Assembly: GCA_902805475.1 (NCBI GenBank) | Contig: CADCSX010000005.1 | Location: 102,001-166,000, forward strand | DNA length: 64,000 nucleotides | DNA from: Entonaema liquescens | Taxonomy: Eukaryota > Ascomycota > Sordariomycetes > Xylariales > Xylariaceae | Direction: 5' to 3' | In this document: in pieces, positions 50,649 to 62,560 of the stretch | How positions within the stretch are numbered: position 1 is the stretch's first letter | Layout: the number at the start of each line of letters is the position of its first letter | Translations under genes and position numbers: made by a program | The notes under the pieces: model-generated | Databases searched by the model: none | What the model was told of the DNA's origin: nothing | What the model saw: the letters and a program-made list of their open reading frames with translations, nothing else

Positions 50649-51890
50649 TTATATTATAATATTAAATTATTTATATTAATTATAAAATTTTATTATTTTA
50701 ATATTTTTTAAAATATTTATAAATATATTATTATATATTTTATATTAAAGTAATTATAAATTTATTATTTTTAAAAATTTTATTTATTTTACGTTTATTT
50801 TATAATATTAAAAAATACGTTTTAAAACCTTTATAATAATTTAAAATTTTATTTATAATAATATAATTTATATTTTTATAATTTTGTAATTTTTATATAA
50901 ATAATTAATATAAAATCGAGTTAAATAAATTTATAAATTTTAAATTATTATTTTAAAAAAAAAAATTTAATTATAAATTTATTATAATAAAATAAAATAT
51001 AATATAATGTAATAATGTTAAATTAACAAATATATAAAAAAAACTTTTAATTTTAATTAATATATAAATTTTTATTAATTATTAATAATTAATAAAATAA
51101 AAAATTAAATAATTATAATAAAATTTATATATAATTATTTTAAATTAATTTAAATAAAATAAAATTAATAATTTATTATATTATTATATTTTTTTTATTA
51201 TAAAAATATTTAATAATATATAATATAATATTATAATAAATAATAATTTAATTTAATATATTTTTTAATTTTAAAAATTTTTTTTAAATATTAAAAAACG
51301 TTTTTAAAATAAAAATCATTATATAATTAATATAATTTTTAATTTATAAATATATTATAATTAAAAAAATAAATTAAAAATTAAAAATAATTTTATATTA
51401 ATTTTATTTTATAATTAAAATAAATTTTATAAATATAAAATATTATTAAAATATTAAAATTATATTATAATTTAAAAAAATTTATAAATAAAATAAATAT
51501 TAAATTAAATATTAAATTATTAATAATATAATATTATTATATAAATAATTTTAATTTAAAATATAAATTTAAATTTAAAATTTAATATTATAAAAAAATA
51601 AATTATAATATATAAAATTTAATTAATATATTAATATAATATTATATAAATTAAATTATATTTATTTATAATTATAATAATTATATAATGTTATTTTAAA
51701 TTAAAATCATTTTTAAATAAAAATTTTATAAATTTATAATTATTATAATTATAATATAATTTTAAAAATAAAATATTTAATTATAACGAAAAACGGTTAT
51801 AAATTTAAATAACGTTTTAAATTTATAAACGTTTCATTATTATACTTATTTGAAAGTATTTTAAAAATGTGATATAATAATTGTAATCAT

Positions 51891-52549
51891 TTTCAAATAC
51901 CTTTTTAGCGCGGTAAAGTACTTATTTAAGTACCTGCTAAAGTTACAAATGGTAAAACCTACATGTACCTACGATACCCTAATACGTAACAGGTACCGCT
52001 GCGCCATTGTGCTTACTAGCTTGCCAGTTGACAGCAGCAGACAGGCCTAGAAAGTTCGGTCGAGATTATCGGACTCGGACCCTGCCAGCGCTAGCTGCAA
52101 GCGCGGATCTGATAAGGTGAAGGAGTGGGGAAAGCTGACATCTCAAAGCCTACGAGCTCTCGAATTTGCACTGTAACTTCTGTGCTGCATTACGCTACTG
52201 CTAGTACCGCCAACCCCTCGTTACAGTGCGCATACGATCTCCGAGGCTGATGATTTCATCGCTAATTTAAAGCTACGTGATTCGCCACAGAGCCCAGCTC
52301 CATTTTAATACCGAGATCGCCGACAAAGACCGCTTCACTTTTTTGGGGAAGGCAGCGTTTTACCTCATCATCTCCGAATCATAACTCCCGACCTAGAAAT
52401 TTCCACATCTTTGCTTTCATTCCACATCATCCGTAACTATCGCCTTTTCATAATCAACATCGCTTGACCAACAAGCAATCCATCACACGAAATTTCATCG
52501 CTATCGGTATACCAACCACACCAAAGCTCATATCTCACATATCTTAAAA
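51891..52549. promoter_or_regulatory. AT-block border and ISU1 upstream region
   Basis: Composition returns to normal within a few tens of bases near 51,890. The 650 bp before ISU1 include acctacatgtacctacgata-like AC-rich sequence and a pyrimidine-rich stretch (52,380-52,520), typical of fungal promoters and 5' UTRs. No gene seen. Confidence 0.5.
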
Positions 52550-53168
52550 ATGTTCTCGCGGACGTTAGCAACCACTGCTCGACGAGTAGTCGCATCAACG
52601 GCCCCTCGCATTGCCACCCGTCAGACTCTCAGCCCAGCCGCGAACATCGCGCGCCGATCATACCACGAGAAGGTATTGGATCACTATAGCCGACCGCGCA
52701 ATGTAGGTTCGATGCTCAAGACTGATGCCGACGTTGGTACCGGCCTGGTCGGCGCTCCGGCATGTGGCGACGTTATGAAGCTGCAGATCCGTGTCGACCC
52801 CAAGAGCAATACCATATCCGATGTCAAGTTCAAGACCTTTGGCTGCGGCAGCGCCATCGCGAGTTCGAGTTACTTGACAGAACTAGTAAGAGGCATGACG
52901 CTTGAGGAAGCGGGTCGTATTAAGAATACCGAGATTGCCCAGGAACTCTGCTTACCACCTGTCAAACGTAAGTTCTCATCACCCGCCATCATATACGTTA
53001 TTGGCATGCTAACGGTTTGTAGTGCATTGCTCCATGTTAGCTGAGGATGCTATCAAATCTGCCATCTCCAACTATTACAGCAAGAATCCTCAAGCCAAGC
53101 AGACAAATCTAGCTGGCACCGAGGCGAAGATGCCCAGTGTTAGCGAGGCCGCAACGGCAACTGCTTAA
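52550..53168 (+). CDS. ISU1: Mitochondrial iron-sulfur cluster scaffold protein Isu1
   Basis: Two exons (52,550-52,967 and 53,023-53,168) with a 55-bp intron give 187 residues. The N-terminus (FSRTLATTARRVVAS, ATRQTLSP) is a basic mitochondrial presequence. The mature IscU/Isu core is YHEKVLDHYSRPRNVGS, then the three cluster-ligand cysteines in GAPACGDVMKL, TFGCGSAIASSSYLTE and, across the splice, LPPVKLHCSMLAEDAI, where LPPVK is the Hsp70 (Ssq1)-binding motif. It assembles 2Fe-2S clusters in the mitochondrial matrix with Nfs1/Isd11 and frataxin. It is the first gene right of the AT block. Without splicing the third cysteine is lost. Confidence 0.97.
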
Positions 53169-54056
53169 GAATGAACATACCCTTTTATAAAGAAACCATT
53201 CGTTACTTGCATGGGATAAGGAGTTCTGATGGGGAATGAAAAGTCAGGGGGTTTTGATAAGCAGTCCACGCGGGGGATACGGCATGGATATCGCTCATGA
53301 TAATACCAGTACACCACCACGTGTCTCTGTTGTGAGGGGTTTTTTTGATGTTACGGTTATATTCAACCACGACCGGAGTTTAATTTGATGGACTTTGATC
53401 TCGTTAGTAATCGAGTTGTCGAACTTGGGTTCTTCGAGCGCTCATTAAGAGATGTACAATAGTCCTCACTCAAATAAAATCGCAAAACCGCAGATGTTAG
53501 TTGTGTAGTGAAGTGCATGATCGTGCAATCCCATTCTAAACATCTCCTAAAATAATGATCTTGATATTTTCGTTCTCAGTCAATCCCGTATCTACACAAT
53601 GAAAGCACATTTAAACCCGATCATGTCGTCAACTACAAGAATCGGTATATCACTCAATTGAGTATAATGAGCGAAGCTTTCTCACTATTCTAAATTAGTA
53701 TTTCTAACATTGTCAAATATTTATCAATAGAAATGGGGAGTCTCCCTCTCAATTCAAACGCTGCCGTTGAGAATAATATCAAGTTGGTATTTTTCCCATT
53801 ACTCAGCCACCTAGGTATGCCAAGCCGCTATCCGCACTATCAAGCGTTATCGTATACTTATCTTATCAGATTCAGGGTCCCCAATTGATTTTTTTTCTTT
53901 TGGTTCACCTTGATGTCCGCTGGGTTCTTGTGTTGCAGTTTTTCCAACGGCAAGTTTATTTTTCGTGGCCGTAAGCTGTCAGTTTTACCCTACGGAAAGT
54001 AATCCAAGAGTCAATTGAGAAGCGGGATCCAAGACATTTCGAGAGCACTAGCTATC
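53169..54056. other. Intergenic, 0.9 kb
   Basis: Contains the ISU1 3' UTR and the DBP3 promoter. It is moderately A+T-rich; no gene or RNA element is recognised. Confidence 0.5.
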
Positions 54057-56074
54057 ATGTCCAAGCATCGTCTCGAAGAAGCCGAGGTAGAGGCGACAAC
54101 TCTCCCACGCAAGAAGTCTAAGAAGGAGAAGAAGGACAAAAAGGATCGCAAAGAAAAGTCGCAAGATGTTGATTCAACGACAACTACAGCGGAACAAACT
54201 GTAGACGCAGTAGCCTCGGAGGCTGACGGCGAGAAGAAGACCAAAAAAGACAAGAAGGACAAGAAGAAGGAAAAGAAAGAAAAGAGAAAGGCAGAGAAGA
54301 ACGAGATCGACACCAGTAATAAAGTAGACGCGGCAAGCGAGACAGAAGATGAGAATACCTCTGAGCAAGAGATAACAAATGGCAATGGTGAACCATCGTC
54401 TCGCGACGAGGTAGACGCGGACCGCAAATCGAAAAAAGATAAAAAGGACAAGAAGGATAAGAAGAAGAAGCGAAAGACCGAAGATTCAGAGATGAATGAA
54501 GCTGTTAACAGTTCCAATAGTCACACAGAGACTACTTCGAGTAATACTACTGAGGCTTCAACCGCATCTAGCACATCGCAGGCGTACGAACAGACAGCGG
54601 CTCTTTCTGCAGTGCCCGAGTCTGATATCGCGGCTTTCCTTAGCACGCATCAGATCACTATTACCGATCCGCTTTCTGACAAGCCTTTCCGGCCCATTAT
54701 CGAATTCTCCCATTTGCCCTCTTCGGCTTTAATTTCCAAGAATCCCTTTGCCTCGTTCAAAGCACCAACACCTATCCAAGCGGCCTCCTGGCCATTCGGC
54801 CTTTCGGGTCGCGACATCGTCGGTGTGGCAGAGACAGGTTCGGGCAAGACTATCGCTTTTGGTCTACCGCTCATCTCCGCCGTGTTAGGAATGCCCAAGT
54901 CTAAAGGCAGCGGTAAGATACGCGCAGTCGTAGTATCTCCCACGCGCGAGTTAGCAATGCAGACCAACGAACAGCTAGCCAAGCTCGGCGACTTGGTAGG
55001 CCTAAAGACCGTCTGTATATACGGCGGTGCGTCCAAGGATGACCAGAGAGTATTGCTACGGAAGGCCGACATCGTAGTCGCAACCCCTGGTCGGTTAAAG
55101 GACTTTTTAGAGGAGGGCTCCGCTAAGCTTGACGGAGCCAAGTTTGTCGTGCTGGACGAAGCTGACCGTATGTTGGATAAGGGGTTCGAAGACGATATCA
55201 AGAGGATCATCGGATGCACACCTAGGAAAGAAGACCGCCAGACTCTCATGTTCACGGCGACGTGGCCGCAAAGCGTGCAGTCTCTTGCATCCACCTTCAT
55301 GGTATCGCCGGTTAAGATTCAGATCGGCGGAAACGAGAGCGGCGACCTACAAGCAAACACGAGGATTGAGCAGCGCGTCGAAGTCGTAGATCCCCGGGGC
55401 AAGGAGACCAGGCTGTTGCAACTACTCAAGGCGCAACCTAGGAACGAGAGGGTCTTGGTATTCTGCTTATACAAGAAGGAGGCCACTCGCGTCGAAGGTT
55501 TCCTGCAGCAGCGAGGGATTAAGGTTGTCGGGATACACGGCGATCTCAAACAAGAGCAGAGGACGCGGAGTCTCGAGGCTTTCAAGACAGGACAAACCCC
55601 TGTTCTCGTTGCCACTGATGTCGCTGCCCGTGGTCTAGATATTCCCGAGGTGAAGCTGGTGATTAACGTCACGGTATGTTTAGATCATCTTTCTTTTCTT
55701 TTATTATGCAGCTAGATATGCTTCTATGATACTAATCTGTCACCCGGAATTCTAGTTTCCCTTAACCATCGAAGACTACGTCCATCGCATCGGCCGTACA
55801 GGGCGAGCTGGTAAAACCGGACACGCCATCACGCTCTTCACCGAACACGATAAGGCCCATTCTGGAGAGTAAGTTTATCAAGTCATCACGCTAGAGTTAT
55901 GCTAATATTTCATCCAGGCTCATCAACATCCTCAAGGCCGCCGGACAGCCGGTACCGGAGGATCTCCTAAAATTTGGCACGACGGTCAAGAAGAAGACGC
56001 ACGGCACTTACGGTGCTTTCTTTAAAGATGTGGACATGACCAAGAAGGGGACGAAGATCACATTCGACAATTAA
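54057..56074 (+). CDS. DBP3: ATP-dependent DEAD-box RNA helicase Dbp3 (ribosome biogenesis)
   Basis: Three exons (54,057-55,673, 55,756-55,868 and 55,918-56,074) encode 628 residues. The start MSKHRLEE is chosen over an in-frame ATG 42 bp upstream, as it matches the usual short start and lies in front of the lysine-rich extension. The first about 180 residues are Lys/Glu-rich (KKSKKEKKDKKDRKEKS), typical of nucleolar helicases. Helicase motifs follow in order: Q motif (TPIQAASWPF), AETGSGKT, SPTRELA, ATPGRL, DEAD (VLDEADRM), motif III as TAT where SAT is usual, and, across the introns, VATDVAARGLDI, HRIGRTGRAG. Reads through GNESGDLQANTRIEQRVEVVD, a Dbp3-like run. Dbp3 acts in 60S pre-rRNA processing. 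Its stop lies 56 bp from the RFT1 stop. Confidence 0.93.
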
Positions 56075-56130
56075 GCGTTATAGGGCGAGGCGTATTACTT
56101 TCTATAGATTAGGCTACTCGTGGGTACACG

Positions 56131-57926
56131 TTACCTTGAGGCTTGGCCACGGCCGCGGATGGAGTGAAAGCAATCTAACAAGTATTTGCGTTCGGTGTAG
56201 GCGCTGGTCGAGCGGTTAGAATATATACGAGTAGAGAGATAGAGAATTAGGACGCTTACATGATAATTACAAAGGGCACGACTCTAATTGCGACAGTAAT
56301 CAGATCTGCGAATACGTGTGATGATGTGCCGCCGACAGAAATCCCAACTCTCATCAGAGAAGCCCAGAAAGCCGCAGTGGCGACAATCGAGAGAGCCAAG
56401 CCACTCGGAAGAACACTGCTCCAGCTAAAGTCGGCTCCGCTGGTCCTAAAATACCGCGAGATGAAAGCACCGCTCCAGATGATGCGGCATAGCATATTGA
56501 TACCGTTGGCGTATACGAGGCCGGCGGCGCCCAAGTCCAATACTCGAAGCGAGACAAACCCAGCAATGCCAAATGCTAGACTAAAAGCGCCCATCCATAG
56601 ACTCTGGCGGTGCACTTCGGATTCAGTAGCGACCGACGATACGAATGCTTCTGCGACGCCGTTAATAGCTAGGAGCGGGATATATAAGCAATATCGAGCC
56701 AGCACCACCCCGGCTCCGCTAGCAGACCATTTGGCGCCTGCGATAATTTGAACTAGCAGAGGTGCCGCGTAAGGTCCTACGGTGACCACTACCATACTCA
56801 GAAGGACGTAGAATTTTAATAGCGCCTGGAGATGTGAGTGCGCCTTGGTGACAGCTTGCTTTTCGGGGGAGCCCTTGGCGGATGAGAGTAACTTGCTGAA
56901 ATAGTTTCGGCTGCTCTCCTCGATAGGCTGAAATACTAAACGAGCCAGTAGACTCCCGTAGTTATTGGCGAGAGCATAGACGCCTTGAGATCTCGGATCG
57001 GAGAGAATAGAAACCAGAAAGGTGTCGCCTTGGGTAAGGAGGTGCTTTACAAATGATTGAGCCGTCAGGCTATACGCGAGCTGTAGCGTTGGCCTATAGA
57101 AATACCCGAGTACGTAATTAGTATCGAGAGCCTGTGTCGCCTCAATTCTTTTGCCGGTCCCTTTCTGTGAAGAATTGCTTCTCCTCAGAAATAGAGAGAA
57201 TCCCTCAGCAGATGCCAATCGTGCACCATACCACGCGTAGACAGCAAGGAGACCCGTGCCGTAAGCTAGTTGTCCGAGGGCAAACGGCAAGACGCCAATC
57301 TCCAGTCCCTTCTTCCAGGCCCAATTGGCCGCGCCAAACGTTACTAAGCATCGCAATAATGTGGCAACAGACTCAGCTGCGGCGCGAGGTCCAAAGCGCA
57401 ATCGATATTGCAGTATCACGAAAGCGGGCTCGGAAAGTAGCTCGACTATGGCCGCTACGGCGTATATGCGAAGGGAGACATCGAGGTATGGCGTGGAAGC
57501 GGTGGAAGCGTCCACGTAGCTAAGATATGCCCATCCCAATCCAACAGAAGCTCCCAATCCCAAGAGCAGAGATATATGAGCAATGTTCACGACAGATTGG
57601 CTATCTCTCGCATTCTCGGTCAGGGATTGCTTGTCGGTAGAACTCAAAGCCGAGGGGCTCTCCTGTCGTTGGATAGCTACGCGCAAGCTTTCGCGAGCAA
57701 AGAATAGGACGGACAGACAGTAGACTTCGAGCTGAGTCGAGACTCCCAGCAGTTGAGCAGTCAGGAAGCGGAGTAATAGCTGGTTGGCAACAAAGGTGAT
57801 GGCACGCGACGCGATCTGGAGGACGATGAGCAGGGATGCGCCGTGGACAGCAGAGCCTTGCTTCGGAGTTGTAGAGTCCTGCTTTTTGACATTGCCATTA
57901 TTAGAGGCTTCTACTTGGTCAGTCAT
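56131..57926 (-). CDS. RFT1: Rft1 (ER membrane protein, N-glycan lipid-linked oligosaccharide pathway)
   Basis: Two exons. The long one (57,926-56,260) encodes a polytopic protein: HGASLLIVLQIASRAITFVANQ near residue 30, followed by repeated hydrophobic segments, and conserved LLGVSTQLEVYCLSVLFFARES and QGVYALANNYGSLLARLVF. A 56-bp intron (56,259-56,204, GTAAGC donor, TCTAACC branch, CCAG acceptor) leads to a 73-nt last exon (56,203-56,131) encoding IAYTERKYLLDCFHSIRG, a typical Rft1 tail. The total is 579 residues. If the intron is missed, the frame stops three codons into the intron (56,256) and the tail is lost. Rft1 is needed for Man5GlcNAc2-PP-dolichol to appear on the ER luminal side; whether it is itself the flippase is debated. 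Confidence 0.95.
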
Positions 57927-58740
57927 GATTGTACCGCCTCCGAGAGATCAATGTTCCATTTTGGCGCGGTTTTGGTACGCGACGGAAATGATGACAGGTA
58001 TCAGTTTCAGTGAATGCGGTCCGGTATGCTTACCTAAGTCTTCGGGGCCCGGGCGCTAGTGGAACCACTATAGACTACTACAGACCGCTGCAATTACAGT
58101 TGAAGATAGTGCTACGCTACCTACTGTGAAGTTTCTATTACTGAGTATGGCCAAACAATTTTTTATTTTCGCCGAATACTTTTCCAGTGCTTTGGAGTAT
58201 TCACTTATCCTGAGCATCACGCCGATCTACTCAATCAAATGTGGAAATCCTTGGGTGTGCACTGCTCAATTAAAGTCCGAAAGTATAGGGCATAGATTGT
58301 CTTCGACGACGAGGGTGGTGATGGTGGTCTGGGCGCCTTGACTTACACGGCGATGGCCTTTTTATATGGGGAAATACACGTGCCTTGCAGATTTGATAAG
58401 CCTTCCGATACGGATAGCCCCCGGAGGCATCGCTCAAACATCTGGTAAACATGGAGTTCTCCCACTTCTCCCCTTTCTCGAAAATCCCTTCTCTAAAATC
58501 CCCGTGGGGGTATTGTGAAGAATTGACCCATATCGTGACATACACGCCTTAATGGAGACGAGTTACGGACTACTGCGCATATCAAAACATACTAATGGAG
58601 AAGGACCGATGACAATCCTGACCGCTCGACACTTGATACCGGAATCGAATAATATCGGACCGATGTGTGGATATAGGCAACTATTACAGTTCTACTATTC
58701 CAGGACTATCTGGACTATTTACCGCGTATGGAGTAGTCTA

Positions 58741-58780
58741 ACCCCGTGAGACCCCGTGAGACCCCGTAAAACCCCGTAAA
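58741..58780. repeat. Decamer tandem repeat (4 copies)
   Basis: Four consecutive 10-base units, accccgtgag twice then accccgtaaa twice, followed by a degenerate fifth unit (atcccatata). The two versions differ by G-to-A. Confidence 0.9.
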
Positions 58781-59333
58781 ATCCCATATAACTCCATCAT
58801 TTATTTGAAATCCAGATTGGGGCCTCCGCAAGTCCCGTCTCTATTGTCACCGTCGTCATATGTCATATGTTTGATCAATGCTAGAATGCTAGCATCAAAC
58901 AGCGTGATATCCACAATAGCGAGAGGGCTTCAGCTGAGCGACATGTCGCGTCGACCATCCATTCCACTATACGTCATGGCTAGCCAATCCCATACTATTT
59001 TCGAAGATTATATGCACCTCGAATATTTCTGCTTACTGTTCAGAGTTTTCTTACTGGTAACGGTGTTTCGCTGATAGTTGTCACCTACAGCATGCCATTA
59101 AAAACTCGGTCAAGTTTTCAAGCGCGATATATCGAATCGATGTTTACTTGGCGTCATTATTGTCAGCTATCGGATGACAAACCTTGATGGGCCCTGGTAT
59201 CGGTCAGAATGTCCAGATTAAATCATTTAATCATTTGTGGCGATAATCCCCGTGGAGCATGGAGAAATGGAGAAGAGATGGGCCGACTCGTAGTCTTTGA
59301 GGCTGGAACTGATTTTTCAGGGCAGCTCCATCG

Positions 59334-59358
59334 TCCCCCCCCCCCCACACACACACGC
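59334..59358. repeat. Poly-C run followed by (CA)n
   Basis: A homopolymer of about 13 C (59,334-59,346) is followed directly by acacacacac. It is a likely site of length variation and sequencing error. Confidence 0.85.
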
Positions 59359-60147
59359 CCACAGAACGCCCCCATGGTTAGACCAAACTAGTTAGGTCGT
59401 GGAATTTGCCATGGCCGCATGGGTTTCTAGTCGACGGCACTTGCTACGCCCCCTGCGATAAACGTCCAGGGTCGGGCTCCAGGTAATAGGTATAAGTAAG
59501 AGTACCGAATCCGGAGGCTACTCAGCTTCGGCGATTTAGATTTAGATCCTACGACGACGACAGCAGGACCAAGCCGCTAATGCAATAGAGCTCTACTTCC
59601 CGCACACATCCCGTCTGGGCTTTCTGGGATTTCTTTCTGGGCGTTATAGGAAATCCCGTTGATCTGCTGCTGTGCACGTAATACAGCATAGACGTTTGAT
59701 TCTTGTAGGACGGCTCTATTGTCTGAAGAGCCCCTGAAACATCAGTCACGTATTTACACTAGTTATTCAGCTCTGTTTTTCTCAGCCTCTAGTATTTGTA
59801 CCCGTCGACTGCGAGTAATACGTCCATAGTGGTATCTAGGTAATGCTTCTAACTACGCGTCGTCCCACATAGATAGCCTAATGAACGAACCAGAAATATC
59901 TTAAACCTTTCCTTGTTCGATGTAGTCGGTCCCTCACACGTATGGTGTTATCTCAGGTGAGTACCATTGGGCGAGGTCATAGAGAATATCGAACCTGCAT
60001 CTCTGCGTTACAATCGGACCGGCCGCAACTTAGTACATGGGCCTGGTGAAGTACAACCTTGTCAATATTCTTGTTTAGAAAGTAAAAAGAGACATTTTCG
60101 ATGAAGATTTCCGGGGATCGAGTCAACATCCGGGGTTACCAAAGATA

Positions 60148-60230
60148 GGTAGGTAAGTACCTACCTAATGCAGTGATGTAACTAGGTACTTTATATTAGC
60201 AGGTTAATACCTACCTAAACACAAACGTGC
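60148..60230. repeat. AGGTA/TACCT-rich palindromic microsatellite
   Basis: The stretch taggtaggtaagtacctacc forms a near-perfect inverted repeat, and further gtacttta, acctacctaa copies follow, with another taggtatg at 60,243. Such AGGTA/TACCT stretches recur in promoter regions of filamentous ascomycetes; the role is unknown. Confidence 0.5.
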
Positions 60231-60641
60231 ATGCAGGCAGTTTAGGTATGAAGTAGGCATCAAAGGCCTCGACTTCCGCGGCTCTAAAATCCACTTAGTT
60301 ATCCTGGTACCCTCGTGTCTGGCTTTTTCAAATACCTAGTTACCCCCTCGTGACTCCTCCCCACTCCATCTTTTTTCTCCTGGTGAAATCATCATCCCCT
60401 GTTACGAGAATTGAGATCGCGTCTAGACCTGATCCGGTTTATTTTAGATTACAACATCTACCCAACAAGTACATGGATTATCATATATAAGCTATCCGCC
60501 TCATATGCTTGATTCATGAACTTCAGCATCGGTCAAGTCATCCTTTATCCCTTCAGCGCAGTGGCAGTCTATGATTTTATAGTCGCGCGGCCATATTCGA
60601 TATTCGCTGGTATATTCTAAAGGAGCATTAATACCTTTGCG

Positions 60642-62560
60642 ATGGCTCCCTTCGTCGTCCATAAGCCCGAGCAGGACGCCGGCAAGGCGTGGCCTGCTAT
60701 CCTCATCGGCCTGTTTGTGGCATTCGGTGGTGTCTTATTCGGGTATGCCTAATAGAATAATTCATATTATTCTTCCTTTGCGCTAACTTCCAGTCGCAGT
60801 TACGACACCGGAACCATTAGCGGTATCCTGGCTATGGACTACTTCCAAAACCTCTTCTCAACCGGTTACGTCAATACCCAGGGGCATCTAGACGTCTCTC
60901 CCTCCCAATCCTCTGCCATCGTGTCCATTCTCTCGGCTGGTACTTTCTTCGGTGCCTTGGGATCGCCATTCATCGCCGATACCATAGGCCGCCGACTCTC
61001 TCTCATCGCTTCTTCGTGGGTATTCATTTTCGGTGTCATCTTACAAACTGCTGCTACGGCTCTGCCTCTGTTCCTGGCCGGTCGATTCTTTGCCGGGTTT
61101 GGTGTCGGTCTGATCTCTGCTCTGAGTATGTCCTCATAAGTTCTACCCATTTTCCCAGCTTACTTATAGCGTAGTTCCCTTATACCAGAGCGAGACGGCG
61201 CCGCGTTGGATTCGAGGTGCCATCGTAGGCGCGTACCAGTGGGCTATCACGATCGGCCTTCTCCTTGCCGCATGCGTAGATTACGCCACGCAGAACCGCC
61301 AGGATACCGGCTCGTACCGCATTCCTGTCGCCGTACAATTCGCTTGGGCCATCATCCTCATCACCGGAATGCTTCTCCTACCGGAGACTCCCCGTTACTT
61401 AGTCAAGAAGGGACAGCAGGATAAGGCAGCGCGTTCTCTCGGTAAGCTTCGAAGAATTGATCGCAACCATGAAGCTATCCAAGAGGAGCTACATGAGATC
61501 AAGGCGAACCACGATTACGAGATGAGCCTCGGAAAGGCTAGTTACCTCGACTGCTTCCGCGCTCCCCTATTGAAGCGCCTTCTTACCGGCATGGCAGTGC
61601 AAGGACTTCAGCAGCTAACAGGTATTACCCGGCCCCTAATCCTATAGATTGTTCTTCTTGCTGACGTTGTTGAAGGTGTCAATTTTGTGTTCTACTACGG
61701 AGTAAACTATTTCAAGAACTCGGGTATCCAGGATCCCTTCGTTATTCAAGTCATCACTTCTTGCATCAACGTCGTCTCGACCGTCCCTGGCTTGTGGGCT
61801 GTAGATAAGTTTGGTCGTCGCCCGCTTCTCTTATGGGGCGCAGTTGGAAGTAAGTAAATTCTCAGAGTGGCCTATTGATTTCTGATTGTTAACCTGTGCC
61901 ACAGTGTGTATCAGCCAGTTCCTTGTTGCCATGCTCGGCACCTTGACGACAGGCCAAGATTCCGACGGTAACATCATAGTATACAACGTCGCGGCGCAGA
62001 AAGCTGGTATCGCCTTTATCTGCATCTACATTTTCTTCTTCGCCAGTACCTGGGGACCTCTCGCGTGGGTTGTGACGGGGGAAATATTCCCCCTGAAGGC
62101 GCGTGCCAAGTGCCTCAGCATGACTACCGCCACTAACGTAAGTCGTTCTCTCATAATTATCTTTCCGAGACACGGTACTGACTTGTACAAATAGTGGCTT
62201 CTGAACTGGGCGATCGCTTACGCAACTCCTTATCTCGTCAACTACGGCGAGGGTTACGCTAACCTCCAGTCCAAGATTTTCTTCGTGTGGTTCGGTGCTT
62301 GTTTCATCTGTATCGCTTTCGTGTACTTCTTCATATACGAGACCAAGGGATGGTCACTCGAGGAGGTCGATGAGCTTTACAGCGAGGTGAGCAGCGCGCG
62401 CAAGAGTGCCGCATGGACTCCAAGCACCACATTTACGCAACGACAAGGCGTTACTGCTACGACTGACGTAGAATCCCAAGGAACGGGTGGACAAGGAGAA
62501 AAGTTCGTGGAGAGTGGACAGGATGGTGTTTCGCATCATGAGGAGCAATCGGCAGTATAA
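60642..62560 (+). CDS. MFS sugar (hexose) transporter
   Basis: Six exons (60,642-60,742; 60,800-61,125; 61,175-61,621; 61,676-61,849; 61,905-62,137; 62,195-62,560), introns 49-57 bp, encode 548 residues. It is a typical 12-helix sugar porter: FGGVLFGYDTGTISG in helix 1, IADTIGRRLSL in the loop after helix 2, GRFFAGFGVG, VPLYQSE-type (here IPLYQSE) with RWIRG, PETPRYLVKKG before the central loop, QGLQQLTGVNFVFYYGVNYF, FGRRPLLLWG, and ETKGWSLEEVDELY at the end. The hydrophilic C-terminal tail of about 60 residues is moderate in length, not the very long tail of Snf3/Rgt2 sensors, so transport is more likely than sensing. Glucose or another monosaccharide imported with protons is likely; substrate is not determined. 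It is placed tail to tail with the carotenoid-oxygenase gene. Confidence 0.93.

Larger units (their letters stand above)
15740..51890. other. Extreme A+T-rich, gene-free block (RIP isochore; candidate regional centromere)
   Basis: For about 36 kb the sequence is overwhelmingly A and T. Remaining C and G are mostly in CpG (aacg, acgt), TpA is dominant and CpA/TpG are depleted on one or both strands. That is the signature of C-to-T deamination at CpA, i.e. RIP. All open frames are short and low-complexity (Ile/Asn/Lys/Phe), with no intact gene, tRNA or rRNA. Within it I resolve a copia-type element, a nested LINE, a further LTR-like pair and tandem arrays. Between about 15,740 and 19,640, and in much of 21,000-37,500, I cannot assign sequence to a family. 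Housekeeping genes (UBP14, ISU1) abut within 0.4-0.7 kb, so borders are sharp. Size and content suit a regional centromere, but a non-centromeric AT isochore looks the same. Confidence 0.85.
57927..60641. other. Long intergenic region, 2.7 kb
   Basis: No gene supported. It holds the RFT1 promoter and the long upstream region of the sugar transporter. It contains a decamer tandem repeat (58,741-58,780), a poly-C/CA tract (59,334-59,358) and an AGGTA/TACCT-rich palindromic stretch (about 60,148-60,230). Short open frames on both strands have no recognisable features. Confidence 0.55.

Noticed and set aside
15740..51890. AT block as an inserted mitochondrial genome fragment
   Set aside because: No mitochondrial protein, rRNA or tRNA reading; residual C and G sit in CpG as after RIP, and degraded nuclear retroelements can be read.
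61126..61180. Acceptor at 61,170 (tatag) for intron 2 of the transporter
   Set aside because: It would create an immediate stop; the acceptor at 61,174 (gtag) keeps frame and yields the expected PLYQSE motif.
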